This document shows, piece by piece, positions 1 to 9,800 of a DNA stretch of 64,000 nucleotides (within the stretch, counting starts at the first letter, position 1; every line of letters begins with the position of its first letter). The position numbers were made by a program, and so were the translations under genes. This stretch comes from Heterodera schachtii (Eukaryota > Nematoda > Chromadorea > Rhabditida > Heteroderidae). Location: positions 257,547 to 321,546 of the forward strand of contig SIJG01000015.1 of NCBI GenBank assembly GCA_023374025.1, written 5' to 3'. The notes beneath the pieces are model-generated. The model did not search any database, was not told the DNA's origin, and saw nothing but the letters and a program-made list of their open reading frames with translations.

Positions 1-199
1 CAATATATTACTAATAATAATCAAATCACATTAGAAAAAGGTATAATAAATAATAGGGTCAGTTTACACTTTATAATATTTCGTTTTGATAAATAATGTA
101 AATTTTTTGTTGAATATTTATGAGTTTTAATTAAAATTCCCAAACATTATTAAATATCGATTTTTGTTAATAATTTTTTTAATTTAATTTTCTCTTGTG
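1..199. other. AT-rich DNA, nothing recognised
   Basis: Short AT-rich lead-in made of A/T runs with no ORF, RNA gene or repeat copy that I could identify. Confidence 0.6.
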
Positions 200-605
200 C
201 CTTTATTTGTTATAAATTAAATTTTTTTTATTACATTATAAAACTTGACTTTTTATTTAAAAAAGAAACATTTTAAAATAAAAAGCTTTGTTAAAGTATA
301 AAAATTTAAATGAAATAATTTTTTTGTTAATAAGTGATTAATTATGGTTAGGTTATTAAGCTTTGTTTATCATTTGAAAAATTAATTTTTTTATTAATTA
401 TATTTATAAATATTATGTCATTTAATATATTTTTTAATATTTTTAAATATTATGTCATTTAATAATTTTGTTACATATTTTCATTCATAATTATTATAAT
501 TTATTTATATAATTAAAAATATAGAAATAAAAATGAATGTAAAACAAATTACACTTTTCTTTAAAAATAAAGGTAAATTATGAAGAGAAACTATAAAAAT
601 TATTG
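200..605 (+). repeat. Dispersed repeat R4, left copy
   Basis: This stretch reappears as a reverse complement at about 60765-61165. Shared landmarks, in the same order, include AAACTTGACTTTTTATT, AAGTGATTAATTATGGTTAG (written TAATCTAACCATAATTAATCACTTA in part in the other copy), two copies of AAATATTATGTCATTTAATA, TTTGTTACATATTTTCATTC and AACAAATTACACTTTTCTTT. There is no ORF or obvious terminal inverted repeat. The landmark order makes descent from one ancestral sequence likely despite the low complexity. Boundaries are approximate. Confidence 0.75.
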
Positions 606-947
606 TTGTTCTTTTATTAGAAGAATATTTTGATACTAAGATTCTCTTTAAATTTTATTATTATTATATATTCATAAACAATATTGAATTAATTTTATTA
701 TTAGCGCCACGAAAAAATATACAAAATTTGACGTAAAAAACAAAAGAAAATTTTTTTAATATGAATTTATATAAAAACATGAATGTTCTAAAAAATATTT
801 CAAAATATTCACAGGATAAATTTATACTATTAAGAATAAAATAAATAAGTGATTAAATTCCAAGAAACTAGAAATTCTTTTTTAGCATAATGAGAAAAAT
901 AGATAAAATAAATAAATTAGATTTAAAATTAAAATAAACGTTCTGAA
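606..947. other. AT-rich spacer with a short shared motif
   Basis: No gene is visible. The short motif TTAGCGCCACGAAAAAATAT at about 701-720 recurs as its reverse complement near 30087-30106 in otherwise unrelated AT-rich DNA, so it may be the remnant of another repeat. Confidence 0.5.
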
Positions 948-1205
948 AATAAATTAATAATAAAAGGTCCGAACCAGTAGAAAAGGAGCTCTTTCAGACA
1001 ACAAGGGAATAATAATAAAAAATTAATTTAAAAATCATTTAATTTATATGAAATAAATAATAAAATGACATTCTTATTGATACTTTGAATATTTTTCTAT
1101 TTATTTAAAAAAATTTATGGCATTTTTTGGTCTAAACTTACAAAGAAACAAATATCATATTTTAAAAATACTTATAAAGATCAAATTTCTAATTTGTTAT
1201 TGTTA
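948..1205 (-). repeat. Dispersed repeat R1, copy A
   Basis: This is the reverse complement of the segments at 52431-52770 and 58094-58447. The shared core contains AGAAAAGGAGCTCTTTCAGA and ACAACAAGGGAATAATAAT. It is followed by AAATGACATTCTTAT, the GGCATTTTT(T)GGTCTAAACTTACAAAG region and AAATTTCTAATTTGTTAT. Copy A is more diverged than the other two and lacks their far end. No ORF or terminal inverted repeats were seen, so its class is unknown. Confidence 0.85.
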
Positions 1206-2400
1206 TGTCTTTAGCTTACACAATTTATTAAAGCAAAGACAAACAGAAAACTAAATGATAAATAACAATAAATAAACTTAATTTAACTATTTTGCAAAAT
1301 TTGAATAATTAAAATAAATACAGACCCAATTACGCAAAAAATATTTATTATTAGAAATAAATAACCACATAAAATTTAGAGCGTAAAATATCAAAATAAC
1401 TTGCAAGTAAATAAACGCTTCCATAAATAATTACTAAAATTAAAATTACCAATTAATTATTTAAATCAATAAAATAATTAAAAACACCAAACATATGTTT
1501 GGAGAACAGCAGGCACTACAGAACATCCTAGCCATGATATTTGACGACGACATAAATATTCAATAAAATTTAAAAATCAATGTTATATATGAAAATTAAT
1601 AAAGTAAAAATGATTCTTTATACTTTTGTAAAAAATTAATACAGAAAAAACTTAACGGATAAGCGTGAAAAATACTAAAGAAAAAAATTAATAAAATAAT
1701 TATTAATAAAAAAAATTAATTAGGTGTATTTTTAAACAAAATAAAGATTATTGATAAAATTGTATGCATATGAATGATGAAAATGAAAAATAAGGTCCTA
1801 AAAAGCCCAAATTAAAGGATGTAAAACTATTTGAAAAAAATTTCGGCCTGAATATAATTAATTTTTATTCTTATGTGCAACAATTGAATAAAAACTACAA
1901 TTTTTTCATGAAATTTTTGAGACTTTAACAGGTAATTTGGATGATATTCAAAAACAAGCAAAACAAATAAATTTATATACTAATAATATACATACGATAA
2001 AGAATAAAAGATACTAATATCGAAATCATTGTGATAAACATAAATTACAATTGATTAAAAAATTGAATGAATTTACAAAAAATTTTGACTTTTCTGGGCC
2101 AACAATTTTTTAATGCAAAAAATAAAACATTAAGAGATGCAATATTAAAAGTGCAAATATATATAATTTCATTATCAAAGTTCATTTGTTGTCCAAATAT
2201 GCCAAAACCGAGGTGTAAAATGACTGGAAAATTTGGAAATTTAATAAAAAACCGATTAATTTTTTTGTATGTGTGCGATACCAGTTAGAATTTTTGCCGT
2301 TTTTGTTTGTCCGCAACCTATTTTTTTCGCAATAGTTGAATCAGGAAAAATTGTGCGCAACAATCCGTCAGATGACAAACAATCCACCGAGCGAAAAGAT
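1206..2400. other. AT-rich DNA without a clear gene
   Basis: Mostly AT-rich low-complexity DNA. It holds one short GC-richer open frame (1495-1566, listed separately) and a 73-codon open frame at 2067-2288, whose composition matches the surroundings and which I do not regard as a gene. Confidence 0.5.
1495..1566 (+). other. Possible coding remnant, 23 codons
   Basis: A short ATG-to-TAA frame encodes a peptide beginning MFGEQQALQNILAM and ending in a run of three Asp followed by INIQ. It stands out because its base composition is far more balanced than the surrounding DNA and its codons (GAA, CAG, GCC, GAC) look like real coding sequence. It is too short to identify. It could be the last exon of a decayed gene, a fragment of a mobile element, or chance. 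No flanking exon was recognised. Confidence 0.25.
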
Positions 2401-2471
2401 TGGCAGTGTTGTGCAGTGTGATACGCGATAGTGCCTATTAATTATAAAAATTTTGACCAGAAATAAGCCTG

Positions 2472-2756
2472 TTAACCTTCGGCAGCCAGAACTTTACGGT
2501 CTTCAGTTGATGGGGCCGAAGTATTTGGCAAAAATTCCTGCAATGGAATTGATCGGTTTGCTGCTTTAGCCGCTTTCTGATGTTTTCCAGTGTTTTGATG
2601 CTGAGAAATGGCAGCTTTCCCAATGGAAAGGAGATTAATATCATCGTTGCAGACGACACAAAAGGCAAATTCTTCGCCTTTTCGACTTTTCTTTACGTGC
2701 CGTAATTCTTTTGCATAATTTTCACAATAAATATTTTTGCGTTTTTGGTGGGGCAC
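2472..2756 (-). CDS. BED-type zinc-finger fragment of a hAT-like transposase
   Basis: This 94-residue frame has a basic N-terminus followed by a zinc-finger pattern C33-x2-C36-x16-H53-x5-H59 with the local context TGKHQK. That spacing and context are typical of the BED finger at the start of hAT-family transposases and their domesticated relatives. After the finger comes a short linker (IPLQEFLPNT) and then AAEG, after which the frame stops at TAA. The transposase catalytic (RNase H-like) and dimerisation domains are missing. The last codons run into GGTTAAC, so a splice donor rather than a true stop is possible. The frame lies directly inside a hAT-like terminus at 2867-2966 in the matching orientation, which supports a truncated element. 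Composition is clearly GC-richer than the flanks. Domestication cannot be excluded, but a degraded remnant is likelier. Confidence 0.5.
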   Translation of the reverse strand: MPHQKRKNIYCENYAKELRHVKKSRKGEEFAFCVVCNDDINLLSIGKAAISQHQNTGKHQKAAKAANRSIPLQEFLPNTSAPSTEDRKVLAAEG

Positions 2757-2866
2757 TTGGGAAATGTAAAAAAGCTAAAAATGGGAAATAGTTATGTGTC
2801 TGACAACAATGGATGAGAATGCTCAAAAAAAACAAAAAGAAATTTAAAAAGTTTGGGGAAGCCTGA

Positions 2867-2966
2867 AATAAAGGACAATCTTTAAAAAAAGGACATTTTA
2901 AATTTTAAAGATCCGGGCCCTCCAAAAAAGGACAAATCTTTAAAAAAAGGACACTTGGGAACCCTG
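2867..2966 (-). mobile_element. hAT-like transposon 5' terminus with subterminal repeats
   Basis: Read on the minus strand from 2966, this begins CAGGGTTCCCAAGTGTCC, a terminus of the CAGGG type common in animal hAT elements. Just inside are two near-identical subterminal units of about 27 bp built on AAAGGACAA(A)TCTTTAAA, at about 2871-2896 and 2928-2953. They are separated by a GC patch, GATCCGGGCCCTCC. The BED-finger ORF starts about 110 bp further in. I could not find the matching opposite terminus or an 8-bp target duplication in this window, so the element is probably truncated. Confidence 0.55.
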
Positions 2967-3345
2967 ATTTAAATCCATATTACCATTAATTAAACTTAAA
3001 AAAACCAAGTAAAAAATCAATTTAAGAATTAATAGTTTCATTTTCATTTTAGAATTAAATAATTCTCCAAAAAAAAGTATTTTTAATAAAGTAATGTTCT
3101 ATTTTAAATATTTATAAAATTTTTACCAACTGTGTTGATCGTCATGTCACGAAGCTGCCAAGATTGAAAATATTCTAGGTTGTTTGTTTTTAAATATTAT
3201 TTTGTTTATTTAAAAAAACATTATTTAAAATGATTCTATTTCTGCACTTAAAGCTTCATCTAACGAATCAGCTTATTTGTACTTAATTAATAAAAGATTT
3301 TAACAAAAATATATACCAAAAATCAAATAATAAATAAAAGGATCA
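2967..3345. other. AT-rich DNA, nothing recognised
   Basis: No gene or repeat copy recognised. A slightly GC-richer patch near 3124-3170 (GATCGTCATGTCACGAAGC) has no identifiable meaning. Confidence 0.5.
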
Positions 3346-3423
3346 TTGTATAAAAACCTGAAAAAGTTGAAAACATTTCTCTTTTTGGTCTTTTTGCAAT
3401 ATAAAAACTATTATATGAAAACT

Positions 3424-3513
3424 AGAGCTCGACCTGGCCCTGGATCCAGACCTGGAGTGAAAAAAATCCAGGTCCAGGCAAAATACGAAAAACCTAGATT
3501 CCTGGACAAAATT
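3424..3513. repeat. Degenerate CCAGGTC/CCTGG repeat patch
   Basis: A GC-rich patch in an AT-rich setting, built from overlapping CCTGG, CCAGG and GGTCCAGG words with a short palindrome CTGGATCCAG near its middle. An open frame of 83 codons spans it (3346-3597), but outside the patch its composition is that of the background, so I read it as a simple-repeat island and not a gene. Confidence 0.5.
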
Positions 3514-3939
3514 TTAGAATTTATTATCTCAAGTGACCTATGTTTTTTTAAAGTCAATCAATTAATTTTAAATTTAGCTATTAGAGCAATGAAATAAACA
3601 AAATAATAATTCAACTAAATTAAATTTACACTTTTTAAATTAGACTAAAAGAAAAACGACCAATGAAAATATTATAATATACAATTGATTGAATAACAAG
3701 TATTATTTATTTAATATTAAACTAAATTTATTTTAAGGAATATTTTTCGGAAAATTTTAATTTGGATGTTTTCGTTATATTTTATTTTATTTTAAATTAA
3801 TTAATGTTTAAGAGCTTTTATTTAATTTTGTATACCTCCCCCATAAACCTATAATTTTTATGTATCTTAATTAATTTAATTGAATAATTGCTTCATTTAA
3901 AAAACAAGGTAATAAATTTTATCCTTTCCCAAGGATTGC

Positions 3940-4255
3940 TCAGAATTAAAGAAACACTAAAAATATATTTGAAAGCAAAAAAATGAAAAAAAATTTAAAT
4001 AATCAAAAATAATAAAGAAATATTAGGACTAAATTGTATATGAAATTTATTAAAATTTTATGTAATACTTTGGAAAATCACTTATTTAAAAATTTATTCA
4101 AGATACAGATAATGACGGTGGAGCCTTTACCATGAGAGTAAATCGATGCGAAAATTTAATCTCAATTAATAAATATTAACAAACAAAATAAATTTTAAAA
4201 AAATCTAACAGCAAAAAAATATAATGAACACAATTTTAAAATGAATATTTGAACA
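3940..4255 (+). repeat. Dispersed repeat R2, copy 1
   Basis: A second, direct copy lies at about 54425-54730. Shared words in the same order include AAAGAAACACTAAAA, GGAAAATCAC, AGATACAGATRA, CCATGAGA, GCGAAAATTTAATCTCAATT and AAATAAATTTTAAAAAA followed by ATCTAAC. A more diverged third copy may lie at 54945-55075. No ORF. Confidence 0.75.
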
Positions 4256-4380
4256 AAAAGTTGAAATAAATCTAAAAATATGGTTAAGTGACTGTTCTCA
4301 AAAAATAAAAAAAGAACAACAAATAATAATTCTCTATTATTAACTCATTACATTTTATGAAATTAACTTTAATGAATTAT
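4238..4380 (+). repeat. Local direct repeat R7, copy 1
   Basis: Partner of 5466-5600. Shared words in order are AATGAATATTTG, TTGAAATAAATCTAAAAA, AAGTGACTGTTC and the AACAAATAATAATTC region, ending with TATGAAATTAACTTTA versus TATGAATTTAACTTTA. The two copies are about 1.2 kb apart, suggesting an old local duplication. Confidence 0.7.
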
Positions 4381-5465
4381 TTCTTTCACTAATATCATTA
4401 GCAAACAAAAAAAAAATTTTTTTAAAGAAAATATATTTAAAATTTTTCTTCTCATTAATTTTTTTTGAGTTTTTTCATTTTGGTGAAAATATTTAAAATA
4501 AGAAAAGGTTAAATTTAATTTTAAAATAAATGTGTTTTACTCTATAAGTTTTTTTGGTTATTTCTTAATTATTTCATTTTTAATAGATGAATTAACACAA
4601 AAATAATTGATATAATAACATAATGGTTTTGAAAAATCATCATTTTCTTATCATTTATAAGTATTTTTTTTTTAATTTCAACATAATTAATTATTAATAT
4701 TTATCCATCAACATTTATTAAAATAAAAACTTAATAAAAATTAAGATAAATAATCTTAAATAATCATTTGTTTCAAATTATAGTAATAATAATTCTGTCA
4801 ATTTAAAATATGTAAATGAGGTACAAATCTTTGTAAAATTGATTAAAAGTATTAAATTTATTTTGCTAATTAATACTTATTTATGTAATTGATTTAGATA
4901 ACATATTAAAAAATTTAAGTTATAAATTAAATATTAAATATAGACAAAGAGAAAAAGCATTGGACTTCAGTACAAAAATTTGAAAATAAATTGCTCAAAA
5001 ATAAATGTATGCTGAAAATTACATTAATATAAATATAATCAGTTTAAATTTAATATTATAATGTTAAAATTTTATTGTTATCTAAAGGTAGTATCAAAAT
5101 TTTCTTCCAATTTGCAGGTCTTACGACATGGGATGAAAATTTTATTCAAAATGGCCAAAAATTAATTTAAAAAATAATGAAAAAGCAATTAAATAACAGA
5201 AACCTATTTCACAAATTACGAAAAAAACTCATAAGGTAAATATAAATCATATTATTAAAAAATAGTTTATATTCATTAAGGATTAAATAATATTTTTGGA
5301 TTTACGAAAAAAAAATCGTTTTAAAAATAATTTTTTAAAATAAAACTCAATATTAAATAATTATAAAACGCTAAATAAAAATTTAATTTCAAACCTTCTT
5401 TATTTGAATTAAATTAAATAAAAAATATTCAAAAACAAATAAATTTAAAAAATATAACGAACATT
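4381..5465. other. AT-rich DNA, nothing recognised
   Basis: Low-complexity AT-rich DNA between the two R7 copies. I see no gene, RNA gene or structured repeat in it. Confidence 0.5.
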
Positions 5466-5600
5466 TACCAATGAATATTTGGACAAATTTGAAATAAATC
5501 TAAAAAAGTGGTGAAGTGACTGTTCGCAAAAAATTAAAAAAGTACAACAAAATAATAATTCCTAGTTTTGATTTCATCCTCTTATGAATTTAACTTTATT
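5466..5600 (+). repeat. Local direct repeat R7, copy 2
   Basis: Diverged direct copy of 4238-4380 with the same word order. It runs straight into the C-rich patch at 5603. Confidence 0.7.
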
Positions 5601-5602
5601 GT

Positions 5603-5725
5603 AGGGTTGCTCCCCGACCCCGACCCCCGACATTTTTGCGCCTATTCCCCGCCCCGACCCACGACATGTTGCCCCCCGAGGTCCCCGACTTTTTGCCCGC
5701 CCGACTCCCCGACACTAATTCTAGG
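5603..5725. repeat. C-rich degenerate repeat, CCCCGACCC units
   Basis: About ten degenerate iterations of a TCCCCGAC/CCCCCGAC unit, some followed by ATTTTTGC, ATGTTGC or TTTTTGC. The strand asymmetry is strong (C-rich on plus) and contrasts sharply with the AT-rich flanks. The 65-codon frame across it (5568-5765) is Pro/Cys-rich only because of the repeat. The patch ends before a purine-rich tail, GGGATTGGGGACTCCGAG. Confidence 0.65.
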
Positions 5726-5842
5726 GATTGGGGACTCCGAGCATAGTAAAAATTTAAAAAGTTAATTCAACAACGAAAGTAGGAAGCTTGAAAATTTATG
5801 AAATTTTGAACAATTTTCTTAATAAAATTCCAAAAAACGTTT

Positions 5843-5930
5843 TGGCGGCGCCTATCGGCACCGCCGCCGCCCCCCAAACTCCAGTCCCAAAATCGCAAAA
5901 ATTAGTATTTTAGGGAAGATCTGTTAACAA
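5843..5930 (+). repeat. Repeat R8, copy 1, with CCGCCG patch
   Basis: Contains GGCGCCTATCGGCACCGCCG followed by a short C run, then AATCGCAAAAATTAGTATTTT. The sequence at about 9668-9800 shares CGCCTACCGGCACCGCCG, a C run and ATCGCAAAAATGATACTTTTT in the same order. No function is apparent. Confidence 0.6.
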
Positions 5931-8303
5931 ATTGATAAATAAAATTTCTACATAATTAATATAAATTAAAAAAAGGCTTTATTAATCCAGTCAAGATTCT
6001 TTGTGCAAAAGCTCGCTTATCTTATCAAGTATTAATATTTAATTTCAGTAGGAATTAAATATCTCAAATAAATTAAATTTTAAAATATAAAAAAGTGTAA
6101 ATTCCAACAGTGAGGCAAAAATAAATAAACCCCATTAAGCGAATGTGAAGGTTAAAAGTTTCGTATTAACAAAAAATTATTATTATAAGAATTGAAAAAT
6201 TAAATATTCTGATTTATTCGGTGTAATGAAATAGTGAAGGCCCACAAAATTACATATATTAAAAGTCAAACTCACAGACTTTGGAATATTGACACAAAGC
6301 GTCCAAGAGGCTCGAAATGAAATCGGACTACGCAACGAGATATTTATAATAGAAAAATGAATTTTTAGAAATATATTGTAACATTCTATAAAAGATAAAA
6401 ATTATGAAAATAGATATATAAATTATCATAAATTTATAAAAAGAATATATATTTGCCCGCAACAAAGAACATAAACGAAGAATAAAATAAAAAGACAAGA
6501 AAAATAAAAAAATTTATTCTATTATTTAAAATTCTTATATTTAAAAAAAGCATTTTGCTAATGACCATTCAAAATTAAAAGTATTTTTTTACCTTTATTT
6601 CTCGTTTAATTTTGACTGTTTTTATAAAAACGATTTGAGTATAAAAAATATTTTATTTAATTAAAATAAATATACTTATTTTTATATTACTAATGGAGAA
6701 TTCATTTAACAAAAATACAATAGTAATATTTATTAAAAGAATATGAAAAAAATTATTTTAAAAAATAAACAACATATAGTTATGAGGTTAGATATTCTTG
6801 ATTTAAAGGTCCATCGGACAAGAAGTAAATTTTTAAAATTAATAAAAATAAAAGTTAAAACAAGACCATAAAAATTCACGATACTTTCTTATTAACCATT
6901 TATCGCATTATTTAAATTTAATATAATTTCAAAGAAAAACGCTTAGATCATAAAAGACGATTAATATAAATAATTACATTAAATTAAAAACTAGAAAATT
7001 AAATTTATAAACATTTCATCATTATCAAATTATATATTTATTATTTTGTAAGAAATCTCATATATCTGAAAAGAAAGTATTTTTGAAAACAGAATTCATG
7101 AGTATAATAAATGAAAGTGACTCTGCTCGAGAGCGATAAAATTTAAATAAACAAGAAACATTTTGGAAATATCATAAATATATGTATAGAAGAAAATTAA
7201 AATGGAATTTATTACAAATAATTTAATAAGATTTTTATTTTTAAGAAAGTTTGAAATTATATTTGAATATAAGTGATGAAAAATAAATTTATTTATTATT
7301 TTTTCAGATAATTATTATTATTACTTTTACTTATTAATTATAACAAAATTTAATGATTAAAAAATATATATCAAATAAAATAAAAAATAATAATAAATAT
7401 AAAAATTTTCAAGAATTAACCATATTTTTAAAGGGAAGGTTTATAGGATTTAATTTTTTTTTCAATTAAAAAAATAATAAAATTTTCAAGTAAATTTTTA
7501 AATTATTTTTATTTTATTGTTTTTAATTATGCTATTTGCTGGATATAAATTATAATTGGTTTCCAAACTATTAAAAAAAAGTATATTTACAAGAATCAAT
7601 TGAAAATTCAATATTCATTTTGATAAATTTTTATGATTATTTTTAATAAGTAGACAATTTTTTTTCTAATTTTTCATTAATTAATAAATAAATAAATTAG
7701 AATTTACAAGAAAATATATTATTAGTGCAAAAATTAAATTGTCAATTATCAAATAATTTAAATAGAATTTTTGATTGATTATTTCTAGGTATTTCAGTCT
7801 AATTAAAAAGCTCTTGATTCAAATGAAGATTTGGAGAAACCTTTCTTGATGGATTTATCACAGTGATTTGAGTAGAATTTTTTTAGATTTTTTTAAATTT
7901 TTAAATTTAAACCGAAAAAACAATTTAAAATTTTGTTTTTCCATATATTTAAATACATTTGCACTTTTAGCAAACTCTCATAATCTATTGTCTTTAGGCG
8001 CATGTGTTGTACAGTTTAAATTTTTGTGAATTGTCCACTTTTTTCAAATTTGAAAAAATTACTAATCAATTTTATTTCAAAATGATGTACTTTTGTTTTT
8101 TTTAAACTAAATATTTCAAATGGTCATTTAGAGAAAGCTATTATTTAATTCATTTATTCCATTGCAGTTGTCCTTGTAAATTTGATCGTTGATCTTTCCA
8201 GCGCCTTTAAATTGTTTTAAATTTATAGATTCTAATAATTTTTTAAAACTTTTTTCATTTAATACAAAAACGAATGTTTTCTGTACAATTTAGACCAGTA
8301 GAA
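5931..8303. other. AT-rich DNA, one moderate-GC patch
   Basis: No gene recognised. A moderately GC-richer patch at about 6236-6345 (GTCCAAGAGGCTCGAAATGA is typical) has short open frames on both strands but no recognisable product. The rest is AT-rich filler. Confidence 0.45.
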
Positions 8304-8431
8304 TCCGAATATGGCCTTAAATCTGGCATATCTTTTAACCCTGAGCTTGTACTGCTCCAACTCCGTGCATGAAGTTGGAGCTGTACAGGTTTGTTGAGAA
8401 CCCATAGACCAAATCTAAGACCATATTCGGA
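8304..8431 (-). other. Nested inverted repeat / hairpin of unknown class
   Basis: The outer arms, 8304-8326 and 8409-8431, pair at 20 of 23 positions. The inner arms, 8348-8362 and 8373-8387 (TGTACWGCTCCAACT), pair at 14 of 15 around a 10-nt loop. All three outer mismatches would be G:U wobbles if the minus strand were transcribed, which is why that strand is given. It could be a small non-autonomous element, a remnant of a transposon terminus or a structured RNA. No ORF is present. Confidence 0.5.
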
Positions 8432-9667
8432 CTCAGCGTGCCTGATTTACCCTAAAGATTATGATTTGTTGAATTTATATTTAAAAAAAATTCTTTAAAA
8501 AAAAGTTGTGCGGAAACTTATGTTACACCCTAAGTATATTTTTATTCTTTTGATGGTATATTGTATTTAGTATTTAGGGAATTATTTTAAATAAAGTAAT
8601 ATTGCTTAAATATATTCTTCTAATAATATTTCCACATATATGGTTTTTAATTATTTATGCCAAAATTGGAATTTTTTATGGAAATCTGTTAACAAATTGA
8701 GCCAAAAAAAAATTTCAGAAAAATTAAAAAATAATTTGAAGTGTTATTTTAATAAGATTTGTTTTAGAAAAAAAATATTTTGAGATATATGTAATTGTGT
8801 TAAACAAAAAAATATTAATTTAAATTAAAAAAATATTTCAATATTATGTAAAATATTTTTAAAGTAATTTTTTTTTATTAAATCAAGAAAGAAAATTGAA
8901 ACTAATTAATTCCTCGCCGATGAATTAGAAGTAAGAACCTGACTTTTATAATAATCTAGCAAATGCAATCATTCATCATAAAAAATTGAACATCACTTAT
9001 AAATTAGCACAAAAGTGACTAGAAAAAGAAAATTAAATTAATTTTATGATCGACAAATGCAAAAATGGTAAATTTAATAAAAATTAATAAGGATTAAATT
9101 AACAAATGTTTAAAAATTATTTTAATAAACTATTATGAAATATAAATATTATGTAGAACAAAAATAAAATAACTGTACATAAATGAATTAAACTAAAGAT
9201 TGTACATAAAACAAAGTTAATAAACCTCAAGGAAGATATGCAAAACAAAGAATACAACGCAAGGGATAATAAAATTACAGTAACAATTAGCATAAAACTA
9301 ATATTAATCAGAAAATAAACTTTAAATGAAATATGATTTACTATTATTAATTAGCGTGTTTTTAAATTAGAGAAATAATATTACCATAAATATTGAAACA
9401 TTAATTGAAACTCGAGCCGAGAAGCTAAAATTTTTTAAGCTTCCATCGGTATAGATAGGCGTCGTTAAGTAAATTTTGTAAATGATGAAAAATAATTTTG
9501 CAATTTGTGGATTTTTGGGTAAAATATTGAATATTTTAGCGGAAATTTGGAGGCTGCCTGCCCACAAAACTCCCTTAGAATTTCAAAATTTGACCTAGAG
9601 TTTGCCGTCAAAATTGGCCTTTTTTTGTGAAAAAATCTATTATCAAGTCGCATTAAAAATTACAAAT
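8432..9667. other. AT-rich DNA with weak open frames
   Basis: Two overlapping minus-strand frames (9367-9567 and 9465-9653) lie in a slightly GC-richer stretch with Phe/Ile/Lys-rich translations. I recognise no domain and judge them to be background frames. Confidence 0.45.
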
Positions 9668-9800
9668 TTATTTACCCGGGACGCCTACCGGCACCGCCGA
9701 CCCCCCCCCCCCCTAAATAGAAAGTTATTTGAAAAAAAAATTAAATTAAAAATGGGGTCGTCAATTTTCTAAAAATCGCAAAAATGATACTTTTTGGGTT
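9668..9800 (+). repeat. Repeat R8, copy 2, with C14 run
   Basis: Diverged partner of 5843-5930. CGCCTACCGGCACCGCCGA is followed by an unusually long C run, then AT-rich DNA and ATCGCAAAAATGATACTTTT. A similar GTCGTCA word occurs twice just after it (9769 and 9823 area). Confidence 0.55.
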
